A program made the translations under genes and the position numbers. Source: DASRIA01 sp963816975 (GTDB taxonomy: Bacteria; Actinomycetota; Thermoleophilia; Solirubrobacterales; JBBDJG01). Taken from it: a DNA stretch of 64,000 nt. Shown here in pieces: positions 1 through 8,326 of the stretch. The first letter of the stretch is position 1, and every line of letters starts with the position of its first letter. The stretch spans positions 150,393 through 214,392 of the forward strand of contig CAWFMD010000005.1 of assembly GCA_963816975.1 (NCBI GenBank). Reading direction: 5' to 3'. Below the pieces are notes generated by a model. It had not been told where the DNA came from and searched no databases. It saw only the letters and a list, made by a program, of their open reading frames with translations.

Positions 1-851
1 ATGATCAGGTCGTGGATCTTGTCCGCGCGGCGGCGGTGGAACTCGAACCGCTCGTCGATCAGCGCCACGTGATCCGTGATGGGCTCGCCGTGGCCCGAGA
101 GCACGATCTCGGCAGGCAGCTCCCGCGTCCGGCGCAGCGACTCGAGGTATGTGACGAGTGCCTGTGGGCGCCGCGCGGGGTCGGTGGCCTCGCGGTCGTC
201 CAGGGGCCGGCTGATCAGGGGGTTGGACGAGATGTGCTTGATCAGGTGGTCCGCCGCGACCAGGATCCGGCGCTGCTCGTCCCAGAAGACCGTGTCGGAC
301 GGGGAGTGGCCGGGCCGGTGCAGGACCTCGAGCGTGCGGTCGCGCAGCGTGAGCCGCTCGCCGTCGCGCAGCGGGCGCGTGACCTTCGCCTTCGAGCCCC
401 ACGCGCGAAACGCCGAAGACACCGTCTGGAGCGCGCGCACGATCTCGTCCGGGATGCCGTTGCGGCGCATCACCCCCCCGGCGAACTGATCGTCGCGGGC
501 GGCGTCCTCGCCGTAGTGCTCGACGAAGTGGGCGAGCTTGTCGATCGCGGCGACTTCCGCCCCCGAGTGGGAAACGATGATGTCGACGAGGCCGAGGTGG
601 TCGATGTGCTGGTGGGTCAGCACGACCAGCTCGATGTCCTCCAGCGAGCGACCGTGCTCGGCCAGCTGGTGCTGCAGCTCATCAAGTGCGCGGCCCGAGT
701 TTGGACCCGAGTCGACCAGGGTGAGCGGGTCGTCGTCGATCAGGTATGTGTTGACCCGGCCCACCGCGAACGGGGTCGGGATCCGCAGCAGATGGATGCC
801 GGCGGCCGCTGCCCGGGCGAGGGCGGCCTCGGCGGTGAGCGGCTCGGTCAA
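1..851 (-). CDS. MBL-fold metallohydrolase, C-terminus cut off by window edge
   Basis: Reading the minus strand from a TTG at 851 gives at least 283 residues with no stop before the window edge, so the C-terminus is missing. The metal-binding motif THQHIDH falls at about residues 79-85 (H80, H82, D84, H85), preceded by the usual strand ending LVDSG near residue 48. A later HxPGHSP-like segment supplies another metal histidine. This is the glyoxalase II / beta-lactamase-like hydrolase fold; the substrate cannot be told from sequence. The TTG lies 5 nt after the stop of the upstream phosphohexomutase gene, so the two are probably cotranscribed. An ATG just upstream in another frame dies after three codons. 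Confident on fold, not on function. Confidence 0.8.
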   Translation of the reverse strand, partial: MTEPLTAEAALARAAAAGIHLLRIPTPFAVGRVNTYLIDDDPLTLVDSGPNSGRALDELQHQLAEHGRSLEDIELVVLTHQHIDHLGLVDIIVSHSGAEVAAIDKLAHFVEHYGEDAARDDQFAGGVMRRNGIPDEIVRALQTVSSAFRAWGSKAKVTRPLRDGERLTLRDRTLEVLHRPGHSPSDTVFWDEQRRILVAADHLIKHISSNPLISRPLDDREATDPARRPQALVTYLESLRRTRELPAEIVLSGHGEPITDHVALIDERFEFHRRRADKIHDLI

Positions 852-855
852 GTAC

Positions 856-2226
856 TCATGAGCGGATCTGCGCCAGCACCTCGGCGGTGTGGGCGTCCAG
901 CTCCTCCTTGCTGAAGGCCTCGAGGTTCAGGCGGAGCAGCGGCTCCGTGTTCGAGGGCCGCACGTTGAAGTGCCAGCTGCCGCAGTCCACCGAAACGCCG
1001 TCGAGCCAGGTCACCTCGTGGTCGGAGTAGCGGGCGGCGATCTCCTGAATCTTCTTCTCGGGGTCGCCGACCGTCGAGTTGATCTCGCCGGAGATGAAGT
1101 ACTTCTCGCGAAGGGGGCGCAGCAGCTCCGACATGGTCTTGCCGCGCACGGATAGCAGCTCCATCACGAGCAGCGCCGGGATCACCCCGGAGTCCGCGCA
1201 CCAGAAATCGCGGAAGTAGTAGTGGCCCGAGACCTCGCCGCCGAAGGCGGCGTCCTGCTCCCGCATGCGGGCCTTGAAGAATGCGTGGCCGACGCGGTTC
1301 ACCACCGCGTGCCCGCCCAGATGCTCGACCGTATCGGGCACCGCCCGGCTGGCGCGCACGTCGTAGATGATCGTGGCGCCCGGCTCCTTGGCGAGGATCG
1401 CCTCGGCCAGCAGTGCGGTGAGGAAGTCGCCCGGCACGAACTCGCCGAGGTCGTCGATGAAGAAGCAGCGGTCCGCATCGCCGTCCCATGCGATTCCCAG
1501 CTCGGCCTTGCGATCGAGCACCGTGTCGATGATCAGCCTGCGGTTCTGCTCGAGCAGGGGGTTGGGCTCGTGGCCGGGGAACTCGCCGTCGGGTTCGAAG
1601 TAGAGCCGCTCGCCGCGGATCGGGAAGGAGTCGATCAACGGGCCGATCATGGCGCCGGCCATGCCGTTCCCGCCGTCCAGCACGATCGGCATCGGGCGGA
1701 TCGCGTCCGGCCGGATGAAGTCGAGCACGTAGCGGCGGAACTCCTCGTAGACGTCGGCCCGCTCGATCGTGCCGGTGCCGTTCGGCACAGGGAACTCGCC
1801 CTCCTCGACGACGCGCTGCACGTCCGGGATGCCGCGATCGCCCGACAGCGGCAGGGCGCCCTCCCGCACGAGCTTGAAGCCGGCCCACTGCTTGGGGTTG
1901 TGGGAGGCGGTCACCGACACGCCGCCGTCCAACGCTCGCGATCCCACCGTGTAATAGACCATCTCGGTCCCGACCATCCCGATGTCGAGCACGTCGCAGC
2001 GCTCGTCGGTCAGACCGCGCGCGAAGCTCGCGGCCAGGGAGGGGGAGTGGAGGCGCATGTCGTGACCCACAGCCACGCGCAGCGTGCGGTCGCCGGCGTC
2101 GCGCAGATCGCGCAGCACGCGCGCGAACCCGCGGCCGACACGGTAGGCAACGTGCTCGTCGATCTGGTCCGGATAGGTGCCGCGCACGTCATAGGCCTTG
2201 AAGATTTCGGCGGAGACCTCGGTCAC
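856..2226 (-). CDS. Phosphomannomutase/phosphoglucomutase family protein
   Basis: The 456-residue protein is a complete alpha-D-phosphohexomutase, which moves a phosphate between C6 and C1 of mannose or glucose through a phosphoserine and feeds nucleotide-sugar synthesis in the cytoplasm. The active-site serine loop TASHNPK is at about residues 106-112, the magnesium loop DGDADR is in the middle, GEVSGH is the sugar-specificity loop, and RPSNTEP near the C-terminus binds phosphate. I start it at the GTG at 2226, which overlaps the HIT gene stop (GTGA); the protein then begins TEVSAEIFKAYDVRG as usual for the family. A longer reading from 2268 would run into the HIT coding region. Mannose versus glucose specificity is not decidable here. 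Confidence 0.9.
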   Translation of the reverse strand: MTEVSAEIFKAYDVRGTYPDQIDEHVAYRVGRGFARVLRDLRDAGDRTLRVAVGHDMRLHSPSLAASFARGLTDERCDVLDIGMVGTEMVYYTVGSRALDGGVSVTASHNPKQWAGFKLVREGALPLSGDRGIPDVQRVVEEGEFPVPNGTGTIERADVYEEFRRYVLDFIRPDAIRPMPIVLDGGNGMAGAMIGPLIDSFPIRGERLYFEPDGEFPGHEPNPLLEQNRRLIIDTVLDRKAELGIAWDGDADRCFFIDDLGEFVPGDFLTALLAEAILAKEPGATIIYDVRASRAVPDTVEHLGGHAVVNRVGHAFFKARMREQDAAFGGEVSGHYYFRDFWCADSGVIPALLVMELLSVRGKTMSELLRPLREKYFISGEINSTVGDPEKKIQEIAARYSDHEVTWLDGVSVDCGSWHFNVRPSNTEPLLRLNLEAFSKEELDAHTAEVLAQIRS

Positions 2227-2720
2227 GCCGCCTCCTGCGCATGGAAGGCGTCGCGCAGCCTGCCCCACGAGTCCGCCAGTACCTCGGGCAGCACGAGCGT
2301 GTCGCCCACGACGGGCATGAAGTTCGTATCACCCTTCCAGCGGGGCACGATGTGCTGGTGCACGTGGCCGGCGAAACCGGCTCCCGCCACCTCCCCGAGG
2401 TTCATGCCGACGTTGAACCCCTCCGGCCCATAGACCTGCTTCACCGCGCCAAGTGAGCGCTGTGTGAGCGACATCAGCTCGGCGGCGGCCTCGCCGTCGA
2501 GCTCGCGCAGGTCGGACACGTGGCCATAGGGAGCGACCATCAGGTGCCCGGTGGCATAGGGGAAGGCGTTCAGGATCACGTAGCAGCTACTCCCGCGATG
2601 GGCGATCAGGGCGCGCTGATCGTCGCCCATGGCGGGGCGGGTACAGAAGATGCACTCGTCGGGTCTGTCGCCTTTCAGGTACTGCAGCCGCCAGGGAGCC
2701 CATAGTCGATGGTTGGCCAA
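2223..2720 (-). CDS. HIT-family nucleotide hydrolase/phosphorylase (Ap4A phosphorylase-like)
   Basis: The 165-residue protein has the histidine-triad motif HVHQHIV and an N-terminal CxxC pair (CIFC), the layout of actinobacterial Ap4A-phosphorylase-like HIT proteins, which split dinucleoside polyphosphates using the middle histidine as nucleophile. The N-terminus (NHRLWAPWRLQYL) is characteristic of that subfamily. The chosen start is TTG at 2720. It is the first gene of a minus-strand group that continues into the phosphohexomutase by a 4-base GTGA overlap, and it is divergent from the SAM-riboswitch transcript. Other HIT activities (adenylylsulfate or AMP-lysine hydrolysis) are possible. 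Confidence 0.88.
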   Translation of the reverse strand: MANHRLWAPWRLQYLKGDRPDECIFCTRPAMGDDQRALIAHRGSSCYVILNAFPYATGHLMVAPYGHVSDLRELDGEAAAELMSLTQRSLGAVKQVYGPEGFNVGMNLGEVAGAGFAGHVHQHIVPRWKGDTNFMPVVGDTLVLPEVLADSWGRLRDAFHAQEAA

Positions 2721-2750
2721 CGGGCTCGCATCCTACGAGAACGGCCGCGG

Positions 2751-2780
2751 CTGGCATTCGACCTCGCGGTTTGCTTTAAT
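2751..2780 (+). promoter_or_regulatory. Candidate promoter for the SAM riboswitch transcript
   Basis: CTGGCA (2751-2756) and TTTAAT (2775-2780) are separated by 18 nt and resemble -35 and -10 elements. Transcription would begin about 7 nt downstream, just before the riboswitch. Both hexamers deviate from consensus, so this is a suggestion only. Confidence 0.35.
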
Positions 2781-2795
2781 CCCCGGTCACATAAG

Positions 2796-2914
2796 CAAGC
2801 ATCCAGAGGGGTGGAGGGACTGGCCCATTGAAGCCCCGGCAACCATTCCGAGCGCGAGCTCGAGAAACGGTGCCAATTCCAGCAGGCTCCAAGTTAAGGC
2901 CTGGGAGATGTGGA
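2796..2914 (+). promoter_or_regulatory. SAM-I (S-box) riboswitch
   Basis: The S-box core is readable in order: GAGGGGTGGAGGGACTGGCCC at about 2806-2826, then UGAAGCCCCGGCAACC-type sequence (2829-2843), a variable hairpin (2850-2865), GGTGCCAATTCCAGCAG (2869-2885), and the closing GGGAGATG (2903-2910). These are the conserved SAM-binding and kink-turn segments. CATC near 2799 can pair with GATG at 2907-2910 to close P1. An intrinsic terminator follows at 2934-2963, so SAM binding is expected to stop transcription before the downstream enzyme. Presence of the aptamer is very well supported; terminator-based OFF control is inferred from layout. Confidence 0.93.
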
Positions 2915-2933
2915 CGAGAGCTCCTCGACGGAA

Positions 2934-2963
2934 CCTCTGCCACACCCGGGCAGAGGTTTTTTT
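2934..2963 (+). terminator. Riboswitch expression-platform terminator
   Basis: CCTCTGCC (2934-2941) pairs perfectly with GGCAGAGG (2949-2956) around a 7-nt loop, followed by seven T residues (2957-2963). It lies between the SAM aptamer and the ribosome binding site GAAGGAGA (2968-2975) of metM. Confidence 0.9.
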
Positions 2964-2979
2964 CGTTGAAGGAGACTAG

Positions 2980-4218
2980 ATGCCGGCTGTAGCACTGAAA
3001 TGCAAAGAGTGTCGGGAGGAGTACGAGCTCGGGGCGAGCTATGTCTGCGAGCACTGCTTCGGGCCGCTCGAGGTGAGCTACGACTATTCCGGGCTGGATG
3101 ACCCGGCCGCGCTGCGGCGCAAGATCCAGGCGGGGCCGCCGTCGATCTGGCGCTACTGCGACTTCCTGCCGTTCGACCGCCGCCCCCGGACCGGGCTGGA
3201 CGCCGGCTTCACGCCGCTGATCAGGTCGGAGCGACTCGCCGAGCGTCTCGGCGTGGGTGAGGTCTGGGTCAAGAACGACGCGGCCAACCCGACGCACTCG
3301 TTCAAGGACCGCGTCGTGAACGTGGCGATCGCCAAGGCCAAGGAGCTGGGTTTCGAGACCGTCGCGTGCGCGTCGACAGGCAACCTCGCGAACGCCGTGG
3401 CCGCGCATGCTGCCGCTGCGGGCCTCGACTCGTACGTCTTCGTGCCGGCCGACCTGGAGGAGCAGAAGATCCTCGCGACCGGCGTTTACGGCACGCGGCT
3501 CGTTGCCGTCAAGGGCAACTACGACGATGTGAACCGGCTCTGTACCGAGTTGTCGGGCGAGCATCCGTGGGCGTTCGTGAACGTGAACCTGCGGCCCTAC
3601 TACGCCGAGGGATCGAAGACGCTCGCGTTCGAGGTCGCGGAGCAGCTCGGCTTCGAGCTTCCGGACCACATCGTGTGCCCGGTGGCCTCGGGGTCGCTGT
3701 TCACGAAGATCGCGCGCGGCTTCGAGGAGTGGCTGGAGCTGGGCATCCTCGAAGGATCCCTGCCCGCCTTCCACGGCGCGCAGGCGGAGGGCTGCAGCCC
3801 TGTCGCCCAGGCGTTCGCGGACGGTCACGAGATCTGCCGGCCGGTGCGGCCCGACACGATCGCCCGCTCGCTTGCAATCGGCAATCCGGCCGACGGCGTT
3901 TTCGCGCTCGAGGTGGCGCGGCGCACCGGTGGCTCGATCGACTCGGTCACCGACGCGGAGATCGTGGACGGCATCCGCCTGCTGGCCGCAACGACGGGCA
4001 TCTTCACCGAGACGGCAGGTGGCGTGACGACCGCGGTGCTGGCCAAGCTCGCCGAGCGCGGCGACCTCGGCCCGTCCGATCGCGTCGTGATCTACAACAC
4101 GGGCGAGGGTCTGAAGACCCTCGATGCCGTGCGCGACGTGGTGTCCACATATGACGTGGAGCCGACTCTCGCCAGCTTCACCGAGACGGTCCCGATCACC
4201 GCGGTGGAGCCGGTTTAG
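2980..4218 (+). CDS. metM: Threonine-synthase-like PLP enzyme, probable MetM (O-phosphohomoserine to homocysteine)
   Basis: The 412-residue fold-type II PLP enzyme has an N-terminal zinc ribbon (C8, C11, C23, C26), the PLP lysine in the SFKDR motif at K109, and a phosphate-binding ASTGN loop after it. By homology alone it would be called threonine synthase. Two context features argue for the MetM role described in Streptomyces, where a threonine synthase homolog turns O-phosphohomoserine into homocysteine using a thiocarboxylated carrier: the SAM-I riboswitch directly upstream, and the adjoining sulfur-carrier gene starting at the base after its stop. SAM shut-off makes sense for methionine synthesis and less so for threonine. 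ATG start with a strong GAAGGAGA ribosome site. Alternative: genuine ThrC. Confidence 0.75.
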   Translation: MPAVALKCKECREEYELGASYVCEHCFGPLEVSYDYSGLDDPAALRRKIQAGPPSIWRYCDFLPFDRRPRTGLDAGFTPLIRSERLAERLGVGEVWVKNDAANPTHSFKDRVVNVAIAKAKELGFETVACASTGNLANAVAAHAAAAGLDSYVFVPADLEEQKILATGVYGTRLVAVKGNYDDVNRLCTELSGEHPWAFVNVNLRPYYAEGSKTLAFEVAEQLGFELPDHIVCPVASGSLFTKIARGFEEWLELGILEGSLPAFHGAQAEGCSPVAQAFADGHEICRPVRPDTIARSLAIGNPADGVFALEVARRTGGSIDSVTDAEIVDGIRLLAATTGIFTETAGGVTTAVLAKLAERGDLGPSDRVVIYNTGEGLKTLDAVRDVVSTYDVEPTLASFTETVPITAVEPV

Positions 4219-4491
4219 TTGGCGGTGACGGTCAAGATCCCGGCGCAGCTGCGGGCGCTGACCGGCAACGAGTCCGAGGCCGAGGTGGAGGCCGGCTCTG
4301 TCGGGGACGCGCTCGACGCCGTGTACTCGCGTTACCAAGGGTTGCGCGATCGCATCACCGAGAACGGCGAGCTGCGGCGGTTCGTGAACGTGTACGTCGG
4401 CGGCGAGGACATCCGCTTCGGCAAAGGGCTCGACACCCCGGTCGCCGACGGCGACGAGATCACGATCCTGCCCGCCGTGGCGGGTGGGTAG
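4219..4491 (+). CDS. metO: MoaD/ThiS-like sulfur carrier protein, probable MetO
   Basis: The 90-residue beta-grasp protein ends in the diglycine tail AVAGG needed for C-terminal adenylation and thiocarboxylation. Sequence features such as the LTGNESE region and VADGDEITILPAVAGG end match MoaD/ThiS/CysO-type carriers. The TTG start immediately follows the metM stop, so translation is coupled. In Streptomyces the equivalent gene downstream of metM encodes the sulfur donor for homocysteine formation; in mycobacteria a similar carrier (CysO) serves cysteine synthesis. No E1-like activating enzyme or JAMM protease lies in this window, so the activator must be elsewhere. The MetO call rests on pairing with metM and the shared riboswitch. 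Confidence 0.78.
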   Translation: MAVTVKIPAQLRALTGNESEAEVEAGSVGDALDAVYSRYQGLRDRITENGELRRFVNVYVGGEDIRFGKGLDTPVADGDEITILPAVAGG

Positions 4492-4525
4492 CGCTCCCGC
4501 GCAGCAGTAGAGTCAGCGTTCCAGT

Positions 4526-5083
4526 ATGGACGCGCTCGACCGACTGCTCCCGACGCACGAGTTCTCCGACACGGTCAGTGTCGACACGTCCGCCGACGCA
4601 GAGCGTGCGCTGCGCGCGGCGCGCGCAGTGTCGGCCCGCGAGATGCCGCTCTCGTTGGCGCTCCTGACGGTGCGCGCGGTGCCGCTGATGCTCGCGCGTC
4701 GCCGGCTGCTCGTGCCGCGCGGCCCGCTGTGGGACGAGCTGATGCGCACCGCGGGGTTCGCGGCCTTCGCGGACGAGCCCGGGCGGCCGCTCGTGATGGG
4801 CTACATCGGCCGGCCCTGGAAGCCGACGGCGAGCGGCGCGCCGCTGCGCACCCGGGCCGAGTTCGTCGCCTGGTCCCAGCCGGGCTGGGCAAAGGTTGCG
4901 ACTGCGTTCTGGGCGGAGCCCGACGGGTCGGGGACCCGCCTGGTCACGGAGACGCGCATTCACCTGACCGACGACGCGGCCCGCCGCGCGTTCTCACGCT
5001 ACTGGCGCGTTGCGCACTTCGGCAGCGTGCTGCTGCGCCGTGACTGGCTGCGCGCGGCCAAGCGGCGGGCGGAGGCGGCTTAG
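4526..5083 (+). CDS. Uncharacterised protein, polyketide-cyclase/SRPBCC-like
   Basis: The 185-residue soluble protein has no signal peptide or membrane segment. The order of segments (an alpha-helical N-terminus, a region with WAKVATAFWAEPDG, then TRLVTETRIHLTDDAAR and a final helix) resembles helix-grip proteins that bind hydrophobic ligands, but I do not recognise a named family with certainty. It starts 34 nt after metO on the same strand and could be transcribed with it, though nothing links it to sulfur metabolism. Function unknown. Confidence 0.7.
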   Translation: MDALDRLLPTHEFSDTVSVDTSADAERALRAARAVSAREMPLSLALLTVRAVPLMLARRRLLVPRGPLWDELMRTAGFAAFADEPGRPLVMGYIGRPWKPTASGAPLRTRAEFVAWSQPGWAKVATAFWAEPDGSGTRLVTETRIHLTDDAARRAFSRYWRVAHFGSVLLRRDWLRAAKRRAEAA

Positions 5084-5133
5084 GCCAGATCAGGCGGGCG
5101 CGTCGCCTTGCGCAGCGCGGCGGGCGAGCGCAC

Positions 5134-6138
5134 TCACAGCCACCCGCGCCGGCGGAAGAAGGCGACCATCGCGACCAGTACCCCGATCATCACGCTGCTG
5201 ATGATCCAGAACGCGGTCTGGTCACCTTCGCCGGGAACGCCCACGTTCATTCCCCAGAGGCTGGCGAGGAAGGTCAGCGGCAGCACGATCACGCTGATCG
5301 ACGTCAGCACCCGCAGGATGTCGTTCACGCGGTGTGAGATCACCGACTCGTTCGTGTCCTCGAGCGCCTCCACGACTTCCTTGTAGTTCTCGAGCATGTC
5401 CCAGATGCGCTCGGACGCGTCCACGATGTCGTCGAAGTAGACCTCCAGCTCCTCGCGCATGTAACGCTGCTTGGTGCGCTCGAGGTCGCGCAGCACGGTG
5501 CGCTGCGGGCGGATGATCTTGCGGAAGTTGATGATCTCCTGCTTCACGTTGGAGATGTCGCGCACGATCTCCTCGCCGCGACCGATGAAGATGTCCTCCT
5601 CGAGCGTCTCCAGCTTGTTTCCGATCTTCCGCAGCATCGGGAAGCAATAGTCGAAGGACTGGTCGACGATCTGGTAGAGCAGGTAGCCGGTCCCGTTGGA
5701 GAAGTACTGATCGCGCACCTCATCGTTGGTGCGGCAGCGCTCGAACAGGTACTCGACCGGCTTCAGAGGCTGGTTCGGAAGGGTGATGATGTAGTCCGGC
5801 CCGACGAACAGGTCCAGCTCGCCCGCGTTCAGCCGCCCGACCTGCTTGTCGAAGATCGGGAAGTGCAGGACGATGAACAGGTAGTCCGGGTACTCGTCGA
5901 TCTTCGGCCGCTGGTTGCGGGACATGACGTCCTCGAGGTCCAGCGGGTGAAAGGCGAACTGCTCCGCCAGCCATGCGCGCTCCAGGGGGCCGGGCTCCTC
6001 GATGTGAATCCACCGGATCCCGGCGTGCGAGACCTGCTCTACGTGCGGCTGGGTGCGCTCCTGCGAGGGGGCGGCGGCGGCGCCGTGGCGCCGCGCACGT
6101 GTCCTGCGTGGCAGTCGTGGTCGGAAGGCGATCGGCAT
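5134..6138 (-). CDS. corA: CorA-family magnesium/divalent cation transporter
   Basis: The 334-residue protein has the CorA plan: an alpha/beta cytoplasmic N-terminal domain, a long coiled-coil stalk helix (residues roughly 190-270), then two C-terminal membrane helices with the signature GMN (in SLWGMNVGVPGEG) in the outer loop and a basic C-terminus (FFRRRGWL). It is expected to form a pentameric inner-membrane channel for Mg2+. The ATG at 6138 is preferred: upstream in-frame sequence is arginine-rich and overlaps the next gene. It stands alone on the minus strand and converges with the 4526-5083 gene. Confidence 0.9.
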   Translation of the reverse strand: MPIAFRPRLPRRTRARRHGAAAAPSQERTQPHVEQVSHAGIRWIHIEEPGPLERAWLAEQFAFHPLDLEDVMSRNQRPKIDEYPDYLFIVLHFPIFDKQVGRLNAGELDLFVGPDYIITLPNQPLKPVEYLFERCRTNDEVRDQYFSNGTGYLLYQIVDQSFDYCFPMLRKIGNKLETLEEDIFIGRGEEIVRDISNVKQEIINFRKIIRPQRTVLRDLERTKQRYMREELEVYFDDIVDASERIWDMLENYKEVVEALEDTNESVISHRVNDILRVLTSISVIVLPLTFLASLWGMNVGVPGEGDQTAFWIISSVMIGVLVAMVAFFRRRGWL

Positions 6139-6218
6139 TGGAGCGGGTCTTCGGCGGCCGTCATCAGGGTTACCGGGGGAAAGCGCGATCGATTGTAAAC
6201 CGCGGCTTGCGGGTCCAC

Positions 6219-6572
6219 TCACCTCCGGGAGGGAGCAAAGTCGTCGGGCCCGATCAGGTCCAGCGCGAGCGCCTGCGCCAGCAGGTCGGCCTCGAAGCAG
6301 ATGTTGCTGCGCACGACCGCTTCGTAGAAGGCAACCATCTCCAGACGGGCTCCCGACAGCGCGTCGTCCACGCGCGCGGCGTCGCCGGCGCTGATGTCGC
6401 GGACCGTGCGCGCATCGCACTCCGGGCAGCGCAGCCGCAGCGTCAGCGCGCCACCACCACGCTCGCGCCAGGCCTCCAGTTGCAGCAGGTCGGATGCGCA
6501 GGCGTTGCAGACCGGCGGCATGCGCTCGCGCAGCGCAAGCGGATATGTCTTGTCGGCCGACTCGTCGTCCAT
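6219..6572 (-). CDS. Small zinc-ribbon-like protein of unknown function
   Basis: The 117-residue protein has two cysteine pairs, CNAC near residue 22 and CPEC near residue 49, spaced as in a four-cysteine zinc ribbon, followed by a helical C-terminal half rich in alanine and leucine. There is no membrane segment. It lies upstream of corA on the same strand with an 80-nt gap and is divergent from the thioredoxin-like gene. I cannot assign a family or function. Confidence 0.65.
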   Translation of the reverse strand: MDDESADKTYPLALRERMPPVCNACASDLLQLEAWRERGGGALTLRLRCPECDARTVRDISAGDAARVDDALSGARLEMVAFYEAVVRSNICFEADLLAQALALDLIGPDDFAPSRR

Positions 6573-6625
6573 GGCGCGATCCGGATGAACGCTACGGGCG
6601 GCGGCTGACGTAACGGGCCGGGAGG

Positions 6626-7303
6626 GTGTGTCAGGCTTTGGCTGTGGAAGCCACCACGCTCCCCACGAGCCGCCGCCCCTGGGGTCGCTGGGCTGCGTTC
6701 GGCGCGGCGCTGCTCTTCCTCGCGTTGCTCGTATATGGGCTGGCGGCGAAGGGCACCAGCGATGAGATCGACTCGGCCCTGGCCGAGGGCCGCGCGCCGC
6801 GTGCGCCCGGTTTCACGCTCGAGGTGCTGGAGCGCGGTTCGGTGCCCGCCCGCCTGGAACGGATGCTGGGAGCCGCGATGTCCGACGGCAAGCTGTCGGT
6901 ATCCGAGCTCCTGGGCACCCCGGTGGTGCTCAACCTGTGGGCCTCGTGGTGTACGCCCTGCGAGGAGGAGTCCCCGCGGCTGCGCGAGGGCTGGGAGCGC
7001 TTTGGGCCGCGTGGCATCGCGTTCCTCGGGGTGAACATCCAGGACCTGCGCGGCGATGCGCGGGCGTTCAGCGACAGATTCGGCCTCACCTATCCGAGCG
7101 TCCGGGACGCCCGCCGCGGCGTCGCCGACGACTATGGCGCGACCGGGATTCCGGAAACGTTCTTCGTGGACGCCCGCGGCCGGGTGGTGGGCCACGTGAT
7201 CGGGGTCGTGTCGGCCTCCCAGCTGGCCGCTGGGGTACGGGCGGCCCTCGCGGGCCGGGTCGCGGGGACGGTGTCCGGTGGTCGCAGCTTCGAGGTGCGA
7301 TGA
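6626..7303 (+). CDS. TlpA/ResA-like membrane-anchored thioredoxin
   Basis: The 225-residue protein has a basic N-terminus, one hydrophobic helix (about residues 23-42) that acts as a signal anchor, then a thioredoxin fold with the redox motif WCTPC around residue 108 and the cis-proline segment GIPETFFVD. Such proteins reduce or isomerise disulfides outside the membrane, often for cytochrome c maturation, but no ccm or ccs genes are adjacent. GTG at 6626 overlaps the only purine-rich stretch; a second GTG at 6644 is an alternative start that would remove six residues. Partner proteins are unknown. Confidence 0.85.
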   Translation: MCQALAVEATTLPTSRRPWGRWAAFGAALLFLALLVYGLAAKGTSDEIDSALAEGRAPRAPGFTLEVLERGSVPARLERMLGAAMSDGKLSVSELLGTPVVLNLWASWCTPCEEESPRLREGWERFGPRGIAFLGVNIQDLRGDARAFSDRFGLTYPSVRDARRGVADDYGATGIPETFFVDARGRVVGHVIGVVSASQLAAGVRAALAGRVAGTVSGGRSFEVR

Positions 7304-7399
7304 ATCCGCGGCGCGCCGGCCGTCTGTTTCATGACAGTTCCCTTGCAGGCCCGAGGTTCTTGCGTAAGTAACATCCTTTGTGTCGAATGAAGGAAGGAC

Positions 7400-8326
7400 A
7401 TGGCTAGATCGATCTGGAGAGGCGCGATCAGCTTCGGGCTCGTGAACGTGCCCGTGAAGCTCTACAGCGCCGTTTCGAAGAAGACCGTCCGGTTCAACCA
7501 GCTGCACGACGCAGACGGGGTGCGGATCCAGCAGAAGCGCGTCTGCCCTGCCGACGGCGAAGAGGTTCCCTACGACAACATCGTCAAGGGATATGAGATC
7601 GCACCGGACAAGTACGTGATCATCACGCCCGAGGAGCTGGAGGCGCTCGATCCCAAGAAGACCCGCACGATCGACATCGAGGACTTCGTCGACCTGGACG
7701 AGATCGACCCGCTCTACTACGAGCACCCGTATTACCTGGTGCCCGACACCGGTGCGTCCAAGGCCTACCGCCTGCTGCTCGACGCGCTGCGCGAGACCAA
7801 CAAGGTGGCGATCGCGCGGGTGGTGCTGCGCTCCAAGGAGTACCTGACCGCGATCAGGCCGGCGGGCGAGGTGCTGACCATGGAGACGATGCTGTTCGCC
7901 GACGAGCTCGTGCCGTCGGATCGGCTGGACGAGCTGCCGGACGACGACACGCGCGCCACGGACCGCGAGTTGGCGATGGCACGCCAGCTGATCGAGTCGC
8001 AGGCGACGGAGTTCGACCCCTCCAAGTACCGCGACGAGTATCGCGAGCGGGTACTGGATCTGATCGAGCGCAAGGCGGCCGGTGAGGACATCTCCGTGCA
8101 GCCCGACCTGGAGGAGCCGACCGAGGTCCCGGACCTGATGGCCGCGCTCGAGGCAAGCCTGGCCGCCGCCACGGGGCCCAACGGCGCCCCGTCGAAGTCG
8201 AAGAAGCCGGCCGCAAAGAAGAGCGCCGCGAAGAAGCCGGCCGCGAAGAAGCCGGCGGCGCAGAAACCGGCGGCGAAGAAGCCCGCCGCGCGCACGAAGC
8301 GCGCGAAGGCCGGCTCCCGCTCCTAG
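7400..8326 (+). CDS. ku: Non-homologous end-joining protein Ku
   Basis: The 308-residue bacterial Ku begins with the conserved segment SIWRGAISFGLVNVPVKLYSA and continues through the ring-forming beta-barrel core that slides onto DNA ends. From about residue 270 the C-terminus is a low-complexity tail of lysine, alanine and proline repeats (AAKKPAAKK type), as in many actinobacterial Ku proteins, where a basic tail aids inward threading on DNA. The usual partner ligase LigD is not in this window. AAGGAAGGACATG supplies a strong ribosome site. Its TAG stop shares the CTAG tetranucleotide with the stop of the convergent DUF72 gene. Confidence 0.95.
   Translation: MARSIWRGAISFGLVNVPVKLYSAVSKKTVRFNQLHDADGVRIQQKRVCPADGEEVPYDNIVKGYEIAPDKYVIITPEELEALDPKKTRTIDIEDFVDLDEIDPLYYEHPYYLVPDTGASKAYRLLLDALRETNKVAIARVVLRSKEYLTAIRPAGEVLTMETMLFADELVPSDRLDELPDDDTRATDRELAMARQLIESQATEFDPSKYRDEYRERVLDLIERKAAGEDISVQPDLEEPTEVPDLMAALEASLAAATGPNGAPSKSKKPAAKKSAAKKPAAKKPAAQKPAAKKPAARTKRAKAGSRS

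Noticed and set aside
12..914. 300-codon plus-strand frame at the left edge
   Set aside because: The minus strand encodes a clear metallo-beta-lactamase motif with correct spacing; the plus frame has none.
2776..4338. 520-codon minus-strand frame across the riboswitch and metM
   Set aside because: It would cover the SAM aptamer and its terminator in antisense and has no recognisable domains.
8200..8310. Short tandem DNA repeats in the ku gene, considered as a CRISPR-like array
   Set aside because: They encode the Lys/Ala/Pro tail of Ku in frame; there are no spacers or palindromic repeats.
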